Shown here: in pieces, positions 55,011 to 63,577 of the stretch
Layout: every line of letters begins with the position of its first letter
How positions within the stretch are numbered: position 1 is the first letter of the stretch
Assembly: GCA_963722495.1 (NCBI GenBank)
Contig: CAVRND010000003.1
Location: forward strand, 124,001 to 188,000
Direction of reading: 5' to 3'
DNA length: 64,000 nucleotides
DNA from: Hyphomicrobium_A sp963722495
GTDB lineage: Bacteria > Pseudomonadota > Alphaproteobacteria > Rhizobiales > Hyphomicrobiaceae
The notes under the pieces: generated by a model
Told to the model about the DNA's origin: nothing
The model's input: only the letters and a program-made list of their open reading frames with translations
The model's database searches: none
Program-made: the position numbers and the translations under genes

Positions 55011-55712
55011 TCAGAAATCGAGGTCGGCGTAATGCGCCGATGGCAAGGAGCCGGCAACGCGATCGGCCAAGATCGTTCGGAACGCGCGCCGCGATTTGAG
55101 GCGCGCGTACCAGACCTTGGCGACGGCATACTCCTCCCATGGCACTTCGCCCAGATAATCGACCGATGACAGATGCGCGGCGGCGGCAAGATCGGCGAAC
55201 GACAGATCCTCGCCCGCCAGCCAGCGCCGGCGGTCCGCCAGATAGCTGATATAGCTCATATGGTAACGCAGGTTGGTGCGGATGGCGCGCAGGAAGTCCA
55301 CGTCGGGCGTCGCCGTCGCACCCGGCTGCAGGCGGGCGTAAACCTTCTCCTGCAGCAGTTCGTGCGTCACCTCGCGGTTGAACTTGCCGTTGAACCAGTC
55401 GACAAGGCGGCGGGTCTCGGCGCGCTGTGTCCGGTCGCCCGGCAGCAGCGGAAACGGCTCTTCCTCGTCCCCCTCGGGCTCCGGCGGCTTGCCTTCGGCC
55501 AGGTACTCGGAGATGGCGTAAACGCCGCACAGGGCAGGGCCGCCCTCGAGCTGCAGAATGGGCAACTCGCCGGCAGGGTTAAGGGCCAGGAACTCCGGCC
55601 GCCACTCCCACGGGCGCTCCTCGATAAGTTCCACTTCCATGTTCTGCTCGGCCAGTGCGAGGCGCACGGCACGCGAGAACGGGCAGAGTCGGAATTGTGT
55701 CAGCGTGTGCAT
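55011..55712 (-). CDS. Glutathione S-transferase family protein
   Basis: The 233-residue protein has the thioredoxin-like N-terminal domain (LTQFRLCPFSRAVRLALAEQNMEVELIEERPWEWRPEFLALNPAGELPILQLEGGPALCGVYAISEYLAE) with the cis-Pro in GELPILQ. The catalytic position carries a CPFS motif, suggesting a Cys-type (glutaredoxin-like or omega-like) enzyme rather than Tyr/Ser. The C-terminal helical domain contains SYISYLADRRRWLAGEDLSFADLAAAAHLSSVDYLG. It is the first gene of a GST-queG-SDR run with 10-nt and overlapping junctions. Substrate unknown. Confidence 0.92.
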   Translation of the reverse strand: MHTLTQFRLCPFSRAVRLALAEQNMEVELIEERPWEWRPEFLALNPAGELPILQLEGGPALCGVYAISEYLAEGKPPEPEGDEEEPFPLLPGDRTQRAETRRLVDWFNGKFNREVTHELLQEKVYARLQPGATATPDVDFLRAIRTNLRYHMSYISYLADRRRWLAGEDLSFADLAAAAHLSSVDYLGEVPWEEYAVAKVWYARLKSRRAFRTILADRVAGSLPSAHYADLDF

Positions 55713-55882
55713 TGTCTGATGTGACAGTTTGTTATTTTTGATGCCGACGGCTGCTCGCTCGTAAGGTGCGGCGGCGCATAAGACAATCGCCTCGTGTGGC
55801 GCGGAAGTGGCACCGAGGTTATGTAAATCCTGCTAATCCTCGCCGCCGCACAGAAAAACTCACGCAACCGACGGGACTGCCG

Positions 55883-56707
55883 ATGCCGATCTGGGAAGTG
55901 ATCCTGCTTGGCCTCATCGAGGGCCTGACCGAGTTCCTGCCCGTATCGTCCACCGGCCACCTGCTGCTCACCGAGCACTTCCTCGGCATCTGCACGCCAG
56001 GCAAGACCTTCGAGGTGCTGATCCAGCTTGGCGCCATCCTGGCGATCCTCAGCGTCTACTCCGTCAAGCTGACGCGCATCGCCATGGCCATTCCGTACGA
56101 TCCGCGCGCGCGCCGCTTCGTATTCGGCGTGCTGCTGGCGTTTCTGCCAGCCGCGGTGATCGGTGCCCTGGCACACGACTTCATCAAGACGGTGCTGTTC
56201 GAGACGCCGATGCTTATCGCCGTCATGCTGATCGTCGGCGGTATCGTGCTCGTGCTTGTCGACCGCATGAAGCTCGCGGTCCATTACACCGATGCAATGG
56301 ACTACCCGCCCTCGCTCGCCTTCAAGATCGGCCTCATCCAGTGTCTTGCCATGATCCCCGGCGTGTCGCGCTCGGGCGCCACCATCGTCGGCGCCATGCT
56401 GCTCGGTACCGACAAGCGTTCGGCGGCGGAGTTCTCGTTCTTTCTTGCCATGCCGACCATGGCTGGCGCCTTCGCCTACGACCTTTACAAGAACTGGTCG
56501 ATCCTGCACGCCAGCGACGTCACCAACATCGTGATCGGCTTCATCACCGCCTTCATCGCGGCGGTGTTCGTCGTGCGCTACCTGCTCGACTACGTGAGCC
56601 GGCATGGCTTTGCGGTGTTCGGCTGGTGGCGCATCATTGTCGGCGGCATCGCGCTGGGCGCAATGCTGGTGCTGGGGCAAACAACCGGCTGCCCAGTGCT
56701 TCCTTGA
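55883..56707 (+). CDS. uppP: Undecaprenyl-diphosphatase UppP (BacA)
   Basis: Inner-membrane enzyme that recycles undecaprenyl diphosphate for peptidoglycan and other glycans. The ATG at 55883 opens MPIWEVILLGLIEGLTEFLPVSSTGHLLL, holding the first catalytic motif (Glu-rich, SSTGH). The second motif is MIPGVSRSGATIVGAMLLG. The 274-residue length and eight or so hydrophobic helices are typical. Single gene, convergent with ptsN. Confidence 0.96.
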   Translation: MPIWEVILLGLIEGLTEFLPVSSTGHLLLTEHFLGICTPGKTFEVLIQLGAILAILSVYSVKLTRIAMAIPYDPRARRFVFGVLLAFLPAAVIGALAHDFIKTVLFETPMLIAVMLIVGGIVLVLVDRMKLAVHYTDAMDYPPSLAFKIGLIQCLAMIPGVSRSGATIVGAMLLGTDKRSAAEFSFFLAMPTMAGAFAYDLYKNWSILHASDVTNIVIGFITAFIAAVFVVRYLLDYVSRHGFAVFGWWRIIVGGIALGAMLVLGQTTGCPVLP

Positions 56708-56723
56708 TCGAGGCAGAATGCCT

Positions 56724-57188
56724 CTATGCGGCGTGCGAGGGCACTGCCCGCGCAAGCGCGACGCGCAGCCCGGCGACGTCTGGGGCATTGCGCAGAGCGT
56801 CGATCACCGAAGGCTCGCGCACCACGCGCGAGATGCTGGCCAGCGCCTTCAGATGATCGCCGCTGGCATGATCCGGGGCGAGCAGCAGGAAGACGAGGTC
56901 GACCGGATCGTTGTCGTGCAATTCATAATCGATCGGATCTTCCAGGCGCGCGAACAGGCACACGATGTTGCGCAGCCCGGCGAGCTTGACGTGCGGCACG
57001 GCGATGCCGCGGCCGAGGCCCGTCGAGCCAAGGCGCTCACGCTGCAGCAGCGTGTTGAAGATCTCGCGGGAGTTTAGTCCCGTCCGCTCTGCTGCTATCG
57101 TCGCCAGTTCCTGTAGGACGTGCTTTTTGCTCGTCACCTTGAGCGGCGCAATGATGCCGTCGGGAGCCAGCAGGTCACAGAGATCCAT
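56724..57188 (-). CDS. ptsN: Nitrogen PTS EIIA component PtsN
   Basis: Regulatory phosphoprotein of the nitrogen phosphotransferase system. The ATG at 57188 (after AGGATTTGACG) opens MDLCDLLAPDGIIAPLKVTSKKHVLQELA. The phosphorylated His66 is in GLGRGIAVPHVKLAGL, followed by DNDPVDLVFLLLAPDHASGDHLKALASISR. The 154-residue length is standard. It lies downstream of rpoN, as in many proteobacteria, but with a 490-bp gap. Confidence 0.95.
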   Translation of the reverse strand: MDLCDLLAPDGIIAPLKVTSKKHVLQELATIAAERTGLNSREIFNTLLQRERLGSTGLGRGIAVPHVKLAGLRNIVCLFARLEDPIDYELHDNDPVDLVFLLLAPDHASGDHLKALASISRVVREPSVIDALRNAPDVAGLRVALARAVPSHAA

Positions 57189-57678
57189 CGTCAAATCCTG
57201 TTCCAACCTGTTGCGAAGCGCCGGCTACCGCGTGCCCGAGAGGCTGCACGATACCGCAGGCGATTCTCACAATTCTACCTTTACCCTCGTGCCCCCGCAC
57301 GTACCCTCTGCGCCCCTTAGCAGATGTTATCCCCTCGCTAAGTGCGCCGCCCCGTTGAGAACCCAAAAAGATGGCACCCGCAAGGTCGGCTGCACAGGAA
57401 ATTCGCAGCCGACTGATTGCTGTTCGTCGATTAAAGCACGGGTTCTGCGAGCTTTTCATGACCCGGGAATAGCCTCGCCTAATGCTAATCGTCGAAAAAT
57501 GCCCTTCCACCGCGCATCTACCCAAGGTTATCCCCAGGCGGTGCGGTGCAAGAAAGGGGCCATCACCCCCAACTATTGAAGAATGGCGAAGTTCCGGCCT
57601 GCCAATGGCGTGGCCGCCTCGCGACGGGAGGCTATAGAGCAGTTGGCCGGGCCGTACAACCCCGGTTTCCCGCATCGC
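57189..57678. other. Unusually long gap between rpoN and ptsN without an hpf gene
   Basis: In many proteobacteria this interval holds hpf. Here I find no reading frame resembling HPF on either strand. A 166-residue minus-strand frame (57175-57675) has no conserved motifs and overlaps ptsN. The stretch probably holds a ptsN promoter; I see no clear repeat or RNA. Confidence 0.5.
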
Positions 57679-59220
57679 CTATCCGGTGGGGCCCACGCGT
57701 TCGGAGAGCCGCTTGTCGCGGCGCCGCTGAACGGAGGAGGGGATGCGCATCGCCTCGCGGTACTTGGCGACCGTGCGCCGCGCGATCTCGATGCCGTCGC
57801 TTTTCAGCTTGTCGACGATCTTGTCGTCGGACAGCACGCTCGCCGCCGCCTCGCCATCGATCATCTGCTTGATGCGATGGCGGACGGATTCGGAGGAATG
57901 CGATTCGGCGTCGTCATCGGATGAGGCGATGGCGGAGGTGAAAAAGTACTTCAGCTCGAAGATGCCGCGCGGCGTCGCCATGTACTTGTTGGAGGTGACG
58001 CGCGACACGGTTGATTCATGCATCGAGATGGCGTCGGCGACGGTGCGCAGGTTGAGCGGGCGCAGGTACTGGACGCCGTGCGTGAAGAAGGCGTCCTGTT
58101 GGCGCACGATCTCCTCGGAAACGCGCAAGATGGTGCGGGCGCGCTGATCGAGGCTCTTCACTAGCCAGTTGGCGGTCTGCAAGCATTCGAGCAGATAGTT
58201 GCGGTCGGCCGCCGAGCTCGTTGCCTTCGAAACGGTCGTGAGATAGGTGCGATTGACAAGCACGCGCGGCAGCGTGTCGGTATTGAGCTCGATGATCCAC
58301 GTGCCGTCGGGCGCCGAGCGCACCAGCACATCGGGCACCACCGGCTGCATCTGGACGGAGCCAAACTTGAGGCCCGGTTTGGGATTGAGCTTCTTGATCT
58401 CGGCGATGATCTCCAGCAGCTCGTCCATCTCGCAACCCACCGCCTTGCGCAGCGCGGGGAAATTGTGCCCGGCCAGCAGGTGCAGGTTCTCGAGAAAGCG
58501 GCTGACGATCGGATCGAAGCGGTTCTGCTCTTTGAGCTGCAGCGCCAGACATTCGGCGAGCGAGCGCGCGAACACGCCCGGCGGGTCTAGCGTCTGCAAG
58601 GCCGCCAGCACCTTCTCGACCACCTCCAGCGGCGCGCCCAGCTTCTCGGCAATGGCGGCAAGGTCGGCGCCGGGCAGATAGCCGGCCTCGTCCACCATAT
58701 CGACGAGGTACTGGCCGATCAGCCGCTCGACGGGCTCTTTGAGGACGAGCGGAACCTGCGCGGCCAAATGCTCGCGCAGCGAGACGTCGTTGGCGAGGAA
58801 TGCCTCGATGTTGACGTCGTCGCCGGTGCCCGAGGCGCGCTGGCGCAGCGAGGCCCAGGCGGAGGCATCCTGCCCGTTGGCATGATCGGACGCAGAGCTG
58901 TCGGGGTAGACGTTGTCGTATTCGGTATCGAAGGTGCCTTCCGGATCGGCCACGGGTTTGTCGAGGTCGACGTAGTCGGTCTCGCTCGCTGGCGCGGTCT
59001 CCTCCGGCTTAGTGAATTCCGGTGTCTCGGCGGCTTCTAGGCGCAGCGGCGCCTCGTTGCCTTCGTCCGCTTCGAGGAGCGGATTGCGCTCGAGCTCTGA
59101 CTCGACGTACTGCGTCAGCTCGATGTTCGACAACTGAAGCAGACGGATTGCCTGTTGCAGCTGGGGTGTCATCACCAGCTGCTGGCCTTGCCTCATCTCC
59201 AGCTTTGTCGAAAGCGCCAT
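57679..59220 (-). CDS. rpoN: RNA polymerase sigma-54 factor
   Basis: Alternative sigma factor for nitrogen-related and other promoters with -24/-12 elements. The 513-residue protein has the N-terminal activator-interaction region (KLEMRQGQQLVMTPQLQQAIRLLQLSNIELTQYVESELERNPLLE) and an acidic linker. The core-binding domain and DNA-binding domain follow (RPLNLRTVADAISMHESTVSRVTSNKYMATPRGIFELKYFF), and the C-terminal RpoN box ARRTVAKYREAM is intact. It follows lptB by 43 bp on the same strand, the usual lptB-rpoN order. Confidence 0.97.
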   Translation of the reverse strand: MALSTKLEMRQGQQLVMTPQLQQAIRLLQLSNIELTQYVESELERNPLLEADEGNEAPLRLEAAETPEFTKPEETAPASETDYVDLDKPVADPEGTFDTEYDNVYPDSSASDHANGQDASAWASLRQRASGTGDDVNIEAFLANDVSLREHLAAQVPLVLKEPVERLIGQYLVDMVDEAGYLPGADLAAIAEKLGAPLEVVEKVLAALQTLDPPGVFARSLAECLALQLKEQNRFDPIVSRFLENLHLLAGHNFPALRKAVGCEMDELLEIIAEIKKLNPKPGLKFGSVQMQPVVPDVLVRSAPDGTWIIELNTDTLPRVLVNRTYLTTVSKATSSAADRNYLLECLQTANWLVKSLDQRARTILRVSEEIVRQQDAFFTHGVQYLRPLNLRTVADAISMHESTVSRVTSNKYMATPRGIFELKYFFTSAIASSDDDAESHSSESVRHRIKQMIDGEAAASVLSDDKIVDKLKSDGIEIARRTVAKYREAMRIPSSVQRRRDKRLSERVGPTG

Positions 59221-59263
59221 GCGCGCGTCCAGTGTCTCGGCTACTGATGCGCGTACTGTCTAA

Positions 59264-60166
59264 TCAGCGCGCGTTAACGAACATGTCTCCGAGGTACACA
59301 CGCCGCACGTCGTCGTTGGCTATGATTTCCTCAGGCTTACCCTGGGTCAGAACCTGACCGTCGTAGATGATGTAGGCCCGGTCTATCAGGCTAAGCGTTT
59401 CACGGACGTTATGATCGGTGATGAGAACGCCGATGCCACGCTCGGTCAAGTGTCGCACCAACTCCTGAATATCGCCGACGGCGATGGGATCGATACCGGC
59501 GAACGGCTCGTCAAGCAGCATGAACGACGGCCCCGAGGCCAGGGCGCGCGCGATTTCGCAGCGCCGCCGCTCGCCGCCCGAAAGCGCGATCGAAGGCGAT
59601 TTGCGCAGGTGCGTGATACGGAATTCCTCGAGCAAGCTGTCGAGTTTCTCGCGCCGCTTCTTGGCCGACGGCTCGACGATCTCGAGCACGGCCATGATGT
59701 TCTTCTCGACAGTCAGTCCACGGAAAATAGACGCTTCCTGCGGTAGGTAGCCGATGCCGAGGCGCGCGCGCCGGTACATAGGCAGCCGCGTCACATCCAT
59801 GCCGTCGATGGTGATGTTGCCGGCGTCGGCTGGAACGAGCCCAGTGATCATGTAGAACACGGTCGTCTTGCCGGCGCCGTTGGGGCCCAGCAGGCCAACC
59901 GATTCACCGCGTCCCACGGCAAGGCTCACGCCGCGCACGACGAGGCGCTTCTTGTAGCTCTTGCGCACGTGGTGGACGGTTAGCCAGCCCTCGGCGCCGA
60001 GCTGTTCCGGAGCGCCGTTGGACGCCGGGTGCTCGGCATAGCCCTGCGCGTCGCCGTCCCACCCGTTGTAGGGTTCCTGCTGCGCACGCTTATTGCCGAA
60101 GGAGAGGATTTTCAGCACGGTCTTGAGAACCTCGGGTTCGGCCCCGCGAGTGGACCGCGGCGCCAT
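59264..60166 (-). CDS. lptB: Lipopolysaccharide export ATPase LptB
   Basis: Cytoplasmic ATPase that powers LPS extraction by LptFG. It has Walker A GLLGPNGAGKTTVFYMITGL (about 91-110), signature LSGGERRRCEIARALA, Walker B FMLLDEPFAGIDP and the switch His in VLITDHNVRETL. The protein is 300 residues, about 60 longer than usual: the ABC domain starts only at WLTVHHVRKSYKKR, after an unusual Gly/Gln/Asn-rich leader (LSFGNKRAQQEPYNGWDGDAQ). A GTG at 60118 could shorten it slightly. It lies between lptC-lptA and rpoN. Confidence 0.95.
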   Translation of the reverse strand: MAPRSTRGAEPEVLKTVLKILSFGNKRAQQEPYNGWDGDAQGYAEHPASNGAPEQLGAEGWLTVHHVRKSYKKRLVVRGVSLAVGRGESVGLLGPNGAGKTTVFYMITGLVPADAGNITIDGMDVTRLPMYRRARLGIGYLPQEASIFRGLTVEKNIMAVLEIVEPSAKKRREKLDSLLEEFRITHLRKSPSIALSGGERRRCEIARALASGPSFMLLDEPFAGIDPIAVGDIQELVRHLTERGIGVLITDHNVRETLSLIDRAYIIYDGQVLTQGKPEEIIANDDVRRVYLGDMFVNAR

Positions 60167-60217
60167 GGTGCGCCGATCGGGAGCCCTGTCAATCTGCGTA
60201 TTGGCCGCGATTTATCC

Positions 60218-62224
60218 TCAGCGATTGGGCGCTGAGGCGTCCCAACCCCCGCTGGGCCCGGGCGCGCCTGCGTCATCGCTAGCACCGGCCGAAGGCTTCT
60301 TTTCGGCTGGATTCTTCTCGCGAGGGTAAAAAATCGCGCTCGGGCGCTTCGCCGTGCCCGGCTGCATGGTAAAGCCGCCCTGGTCGTTGCCCTTCTTGTC
60401 CGGCGGGGCGGCGCGACCTGACCAGGCTGCCGTGGGGTCGTTGTGGATGACGCTCTCGCCGGTCAGCATATCGATGGTCAGCTTTGATCCGCGCACGACG
60501 TTCTTCGCCTGCGTTAAGATGACATCGCCGCCAAGCACCACCTGGTTGCCTTTGACGTTGAAGTCCGCCCAATCGCCGGTGGCGTTCTGCCCGTTCTTGG
60601 AGGTGACGATGACCTTGCCGCGCGCTTCGATGCGCGTGATCTCGGCCGGCGCTTTCTTTTCGCCCGGGGTGGTTTCCTCGGCGAGGCCCGCGGCGCCGGT
60701 GTAGTAGGCGCGCAGCTCGGACGTGCGCACGATGAAGTCGCCCTGCACGGCGCGCACGTCGCTCTTGAACACGGCCTGCTTGCTGCGGTCGTCGACGTCC
60801 AGGCGCCCGGCTTCCACGTCGATGGGTGCCGTCGGATCGGTCTTGAAGACGCTCACCGCACCTTGCGCGGCCTTAGAGGCTTCCGCGGCAAGCTGCTCCA
60901 CCTTCTCCTTGGCGGTCTGTGCGCTCTTCTCTTGTCCGCGATAGAAGCGCGTCGAGATGCGGCCCGGATCTTCGCCCGCGGCGCCGGGCGACGTCAGCTG
61001 CGTCTTGCCTGTCGCGCGCTCGACAAAGAGACGCTCGCCCTTCAACTGATTGCGCCCCTGGATGGCGACGACGTTTCCCGTCAGCAGGATGGTATCGGCC
61101 TGCTGATCGACGGTCGCCTTATCGCCCGTGGCGCGGCGGTCCGCGCCCGACGTCATCTCGACATCGCCGTTCACCACGGCGACCTGGTTGATCGCGTCGT
61201 AGTCGAAGCTCGTTCCGGTGACGCGATCCTGCGGTGCGCGCGTCATCACCACCGGCGACTTGGAGAAGATGCGCTTGATCTTGGTGCCGGCGCCGGGCGT
61301 CGCGGCGGCAGGTGCGCCGGATGAGCCAATGTCGGCGCCCTCGTACTGAACTTCCAGCGCGGCGGTTTCCATCGCGGCATCGCCCTGCCGTGCCTTGACG
61401 TTGCCGGTGAAGGTTGCCGTCTTTCCCGTATCGTCGACGTCGAGGCGATTGGCAGTGATATCGATCGGTCCTTCGCCGCCGCCGAACATCGGTGTGGCGG
61501 CTGGCTTCTTGGCGTTGGCAGCTTGCGGTGCCCCCGCCGCATCGGACTTCTCGGGGACGAGGTGCGCCTTCACGTCGTGGACGAAGGCGATCTCGCGGCT
61601 CTTGCTGAGAATGCGCATCTCGTTGGAGCGGACTGTGCCCGACGGCATCTCGACCAGCACCGGCTCCTTGGAGGAGATGATGTTTTCGTTGGTGAGGATG
61701 GTGGCGCTCGACAACTTCGCCTTGAGGCCGCTTTCGGCGACAATGTCGATGCCGCCGGTGAGGTCCAGCTGATTGGCCTTGGTGTTGAACAGGCCCTTCG
61801 CAGCCGTAAGCGTGGTCTTCGACTTCTTGGCGTCGCTCATATCGCCGGTGATGTCGTTGAGACGCACGAAGTCGGTGTTGACGAGATCCTGAATGGCGGT
61901 CTTGGCGCGCACGACGTACTTGCCGCCATCCTTGTTGAAGCCCTCGTAGCTCGGGTTATCCATGGTCAGGTTGTCGGGGATGATGCGCGGCATCTCGAGC
62001 TTCGGGAAGCTGCCGACCCAACCGGTCGTCTCGAGGATCATCAGGCAGTAGAGGACGATGGTGCCAGCGGCAGCCCCTGGCAGCGTGAAGCGCAGCGCCC
62101 GGACGTAGCGCGTATGGCGGCGCGCGCGCGCAAAATTGCGCGCCCTGTCGGCGGCGGTCGTGCCGGCGAAGGGGTCGGAACCCATCCACTCTTGCCCGGA
62201 GGCGAAATTGCTGGTCGTTGCCAT
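60218..62224 (-). CDS. LptC-LptA-LptA fusion protein (LPS transport bridge)
   Basis: Single 668-residue protein carrying what is usually two genes. Residues 1-60 hold a cytoplasmic tail and one membrane helix (FTLPGAAAGTIVLYCLMILETT). Residues about 70-235 are an LptC domain (PRIIPDNLTMDNPSYEGFNKDGGKYVVRAKTAIQDL). Two LptA/OstA domains follow: about 250-420 (GPIDITANRLDVDDTGKTATFTGNVKARQGDAAMET) and about 465-620 (APIDVEAGRLDVDDRSKQAVFKSDVRAVQGDFIVRTSEL). A Pro/Gly-rich tail ends it. The ATG at 62224 is preferred over one at 62236. No internal stop or start separates the parts. It precedes lptB on the same strand. A membrane-anchored bridge for LPS transit is the likely role. Confidence 0.9.
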   Translation of the reverse strand: MATTSNFASGQEWMGSDPFAGTTAADRARNFARARRHTRYVRALRFTLPGAAAGTIVLYCLMILETTGWVGSFPKLEMPRIIPDNLTMDNPSYEGFNKDGGKYVVRAKTAIQDLVNTDFVRLNDITGDMSDAKKSKTTLTAAKGLFNTKANQLDLTGGIDIVAESGLKAKLSSATILTNENIISSKEPVLVEMPSGTVRSNEMRILSKSREIAFVHDVKAHLVPEKSDAAGAPQAANAKKPAATPMFGGGEGPIDITANRLDVDDTGKTATFTGNVKARQGDAAMETAALEVQYEGADIGSSGAPAAATPGAGTKIKRIFSKSPVVMTRAPQDRVTGTSFDYDAINQVAVVNGDVEMTSGADRRATGDKATVDQQADTILLTGNVVAIQGRNQLKGERLFVERATGKTQLTSPGAAGEDPGRISTRFYRGQEKSAQTAKEKVEQLAAEASKAAQGAVSVFKTDPTAPIDVEAGRLDVDDRSKQAVFKSDVRAVQGDFIVRTSELRAYYTGAAGLAEETTPGEKKAPAEITRIEARGKVIVTSKNGQNATGDWADFNVKGNQVVLGGDVILTQAKNVVRGSKLTIDMLTGESVIHNDPTAAWSGRAAPPDKKGNDQGGFTMQPGTAKRPSAIFYPREKNPAEKKPSAGASDDAGAPGPSGGWDASAPNR

Positions 62225-62245
62225 GCCGCTGTTCAATGCTGCCGG

Positions 62246-62321
62246 CTAGTGTGATGATCGAAAAATTCGCGGTCGTTAGAGGCGAGGCGTCGAGCGAATT
62301 TCTCGATCTGAATCACACTAG
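62246..62321. repeat. Palindromic element 1 upstream of the lptC-lptA gene
   Basis: A 76-bp imperfect palindrome bounded by CTAGTGTGAT and ATCACACTAG. The inner arms GATCGAAAAATTCGC / GCGAATTTCTCGATC pair with one mismatch and a 3-nt bulge. It lies 22 bp before the start codon of the downstream gene, so it overlaps the 5' leader. Confidence 0.72.
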
Positions 62322-62334
62322 AAATTATTCTAAT

Positions 62335-62411
62335 CTAGTGTCCCTTGTGATTGCGAAGCACGCTCCCGACCCGGCCGCGCACTCTGGCGCGCTTCGCAAT
62401 CGGGACACTAG
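62335..62411. repeat. Palindromic element 2 upstream of the lptC-lptA gene
   Basis: A 77-bp imperfect palindrome bounded by CTAGTGTCCC and GGGACACTAG, with inner arms GATTGCGAAGC / GCTTCGCAATC and a 4-nt bulge. It shares length, CTAGTGT ends and the GAT-G inner pattern with element 1, 13 bp away. The rest of the gap to 62544 has a 14-bp palindrome GGCAGGTACCTGCC (62490-62503), which could help terminate rnd. Confidence 0.72.
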
Positions 62412-62544
62412 TAGCCGGCCGATGCCGTTAGTTCGACGTCAATTGGGGTTATATTGGGACTGCCAGACGTGGCAATGCCGCGCCCCGGCGGCAGGTACCT
62501 GCCTCAGGGGTATTCGGGGGCGGGGAACGCCGCCGCCGCGGCTC

Positions 62545-63165
62545 TCAGTGGGAAAAAATGTCGTCCTCGCCGAAACCGGCCAGATCGAGCTTGGCGCGCG
62601 TGCCCAGGAACCCGAAAGCGGCCTGCGCGAACGCCGTCCGGCCCTCCCGCGCCAGCATGGCGTCGAGCTTGGCCTTGAGGGCGTGCAGATGCAGCACGTC
62701 GGAGGCCGCGTAGGCGAGCTGCTGCTGGGATAGCTCGCTGGAGGCCCAGTCGGAGCTCTGCTGCTGCTTCGACAACTCGATGCCCAACAGCTCGCCGACG
62801 AGGTCCTTTAGGCCGTGGCGGTCGGTGTAGGTGCGCACCAGCTTGGAAGCGATCTTGGTGCAGTAGATCGGTGCCGTGACGACGCCAAGGTTCTTCTCGA
62901 TGACAGCGATGTCGAAACGCGCGTAGTGGAAGATCTTGAGCACCGCCGGGTCGGTGAGCAGCGCCTTGAGGTTCGGCGCCGCGTAGTCGTGTCCGTCGAA
63001 CTGCACCAAATGCGCGCTGCCGTCGCCCGACGAGAGCTGGATGAGGCACAGCCGGTCGCGGTTGACGTTGAGCCCTAGCGTCTCCGTATCGACGGCAACG
63101 CTGTCCCCGAACGACAGTCCGCTCGGCAGGTCGTTCTTGTGCAGCGTGATGGAGGTCTTGGCCAT
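62545..63165 (-). CDS. rnd: Ribonuclease D-type 3'-5' exonuclease
   Basis: DEDDy-family exoribonuclease for tRNA 3' processing and related RNA trimming. The ATG at 63165 opens MAKTSITLHKNDLPSGLSFGDSVAVDTETLGLN with catalytic Asp26 and Glu28. The later motifs are in IFHYARFDIAVIEKNLG and QLAYAASDVLHLHAL (Tyr and Asp). At 206 residues it has the exonuclease domain only and lacks the HRDC domains of E. coli RNase D, as is common in alphaproteobacteria. It lies upstream of the LPS transport genes on the same strand. Confidence 0.93.
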   Translation of the reverse strand: MAKTSITLHKNDLPSGLSFGDSVAVDTETLGLNVNRDRLCLIQLSSGDGSAHLVQFDGHDYAAPNLKALLTDPAVLKIFHYARFDIAVIEKNLGVVTAPIYCTKIASKLVRTYTDRHGLKDLVGELLGIELSKQQQSSDWASSELSQQQLAYAASDVLHLHALKAKLDAMLAREGRTAFAQAAFGFLGTRAKLDLAGFGEDDIFSH

Positions 63166-63345
63166 CGTGGTTGAGCCCTCGGCTTGCGCTTGGCGTGAGC
63201 TGGGCTGCGACGGGCAGCCGTCCGCTATACGCCCCAAAGCTTTAAGTTCGGTCACCAATCGAACCGCCGCACGGAACGGCCGACGGCGGCGCCAATCGTG
63301 CAGCCCGGCCTAGTGGCCGTTCGTTGAACAGCGATAAAATGAAGC

Positions 63346-63432
63346 TGGTGCCCAGGAAGGGACTCGAACCCCCACGCCCTTGCGAGCGCCAGCACCTGAA
63401 GCTGGTGCGTCTACCAATTCCGCCACCTGGGC
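63346..63432 (-). tRNA. tRNA-Leu (anticodon CAG)
   Basis: The 87-nt cloverleaf reads GCCCAGG at the 5' end and CCTGGGC-A-CCA at the 3' end, with CCA encoded. The anticodon arm CCAGC-TTCAGGT-GCTGG gives CAG. A long variable arm (GCGCTCGCAAGGGCGT) and the GGTTCGAGTCC T-arm confirm a class II leucine tRNA. No genomic-island gene follows it. Confidence 0.97.
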
Positions 63433-63577
63433 ACGGGGCGATGAGTTAGAGAGCGCCGCGCCGGTTGTCAATTATGTCTCGTGCGGCCGCGCGCATCCTT
63501 CCCAGGGCCGGCGCCGCTCGTGTATTCCTGGGGCGATCAGGGGCCGCGCGGCGGCCGGCTGACCAGGAGGACCGGCG

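Noticed and set aside
57175..57675. A 166-residue minus-strand frame in the rpoN-ptsN gap as a possible hpf
   Set aside because: It lacks HPF motifs, overlaps the ptsN start and shows no ribosome-binding site.
63346..63432. tRNA-Leu as an integration site for a genomic island
   Set aside because: No integrase, no direct repeat of the tRNA 3' end and no composition change nearby; the next gene is a housekeeping type.
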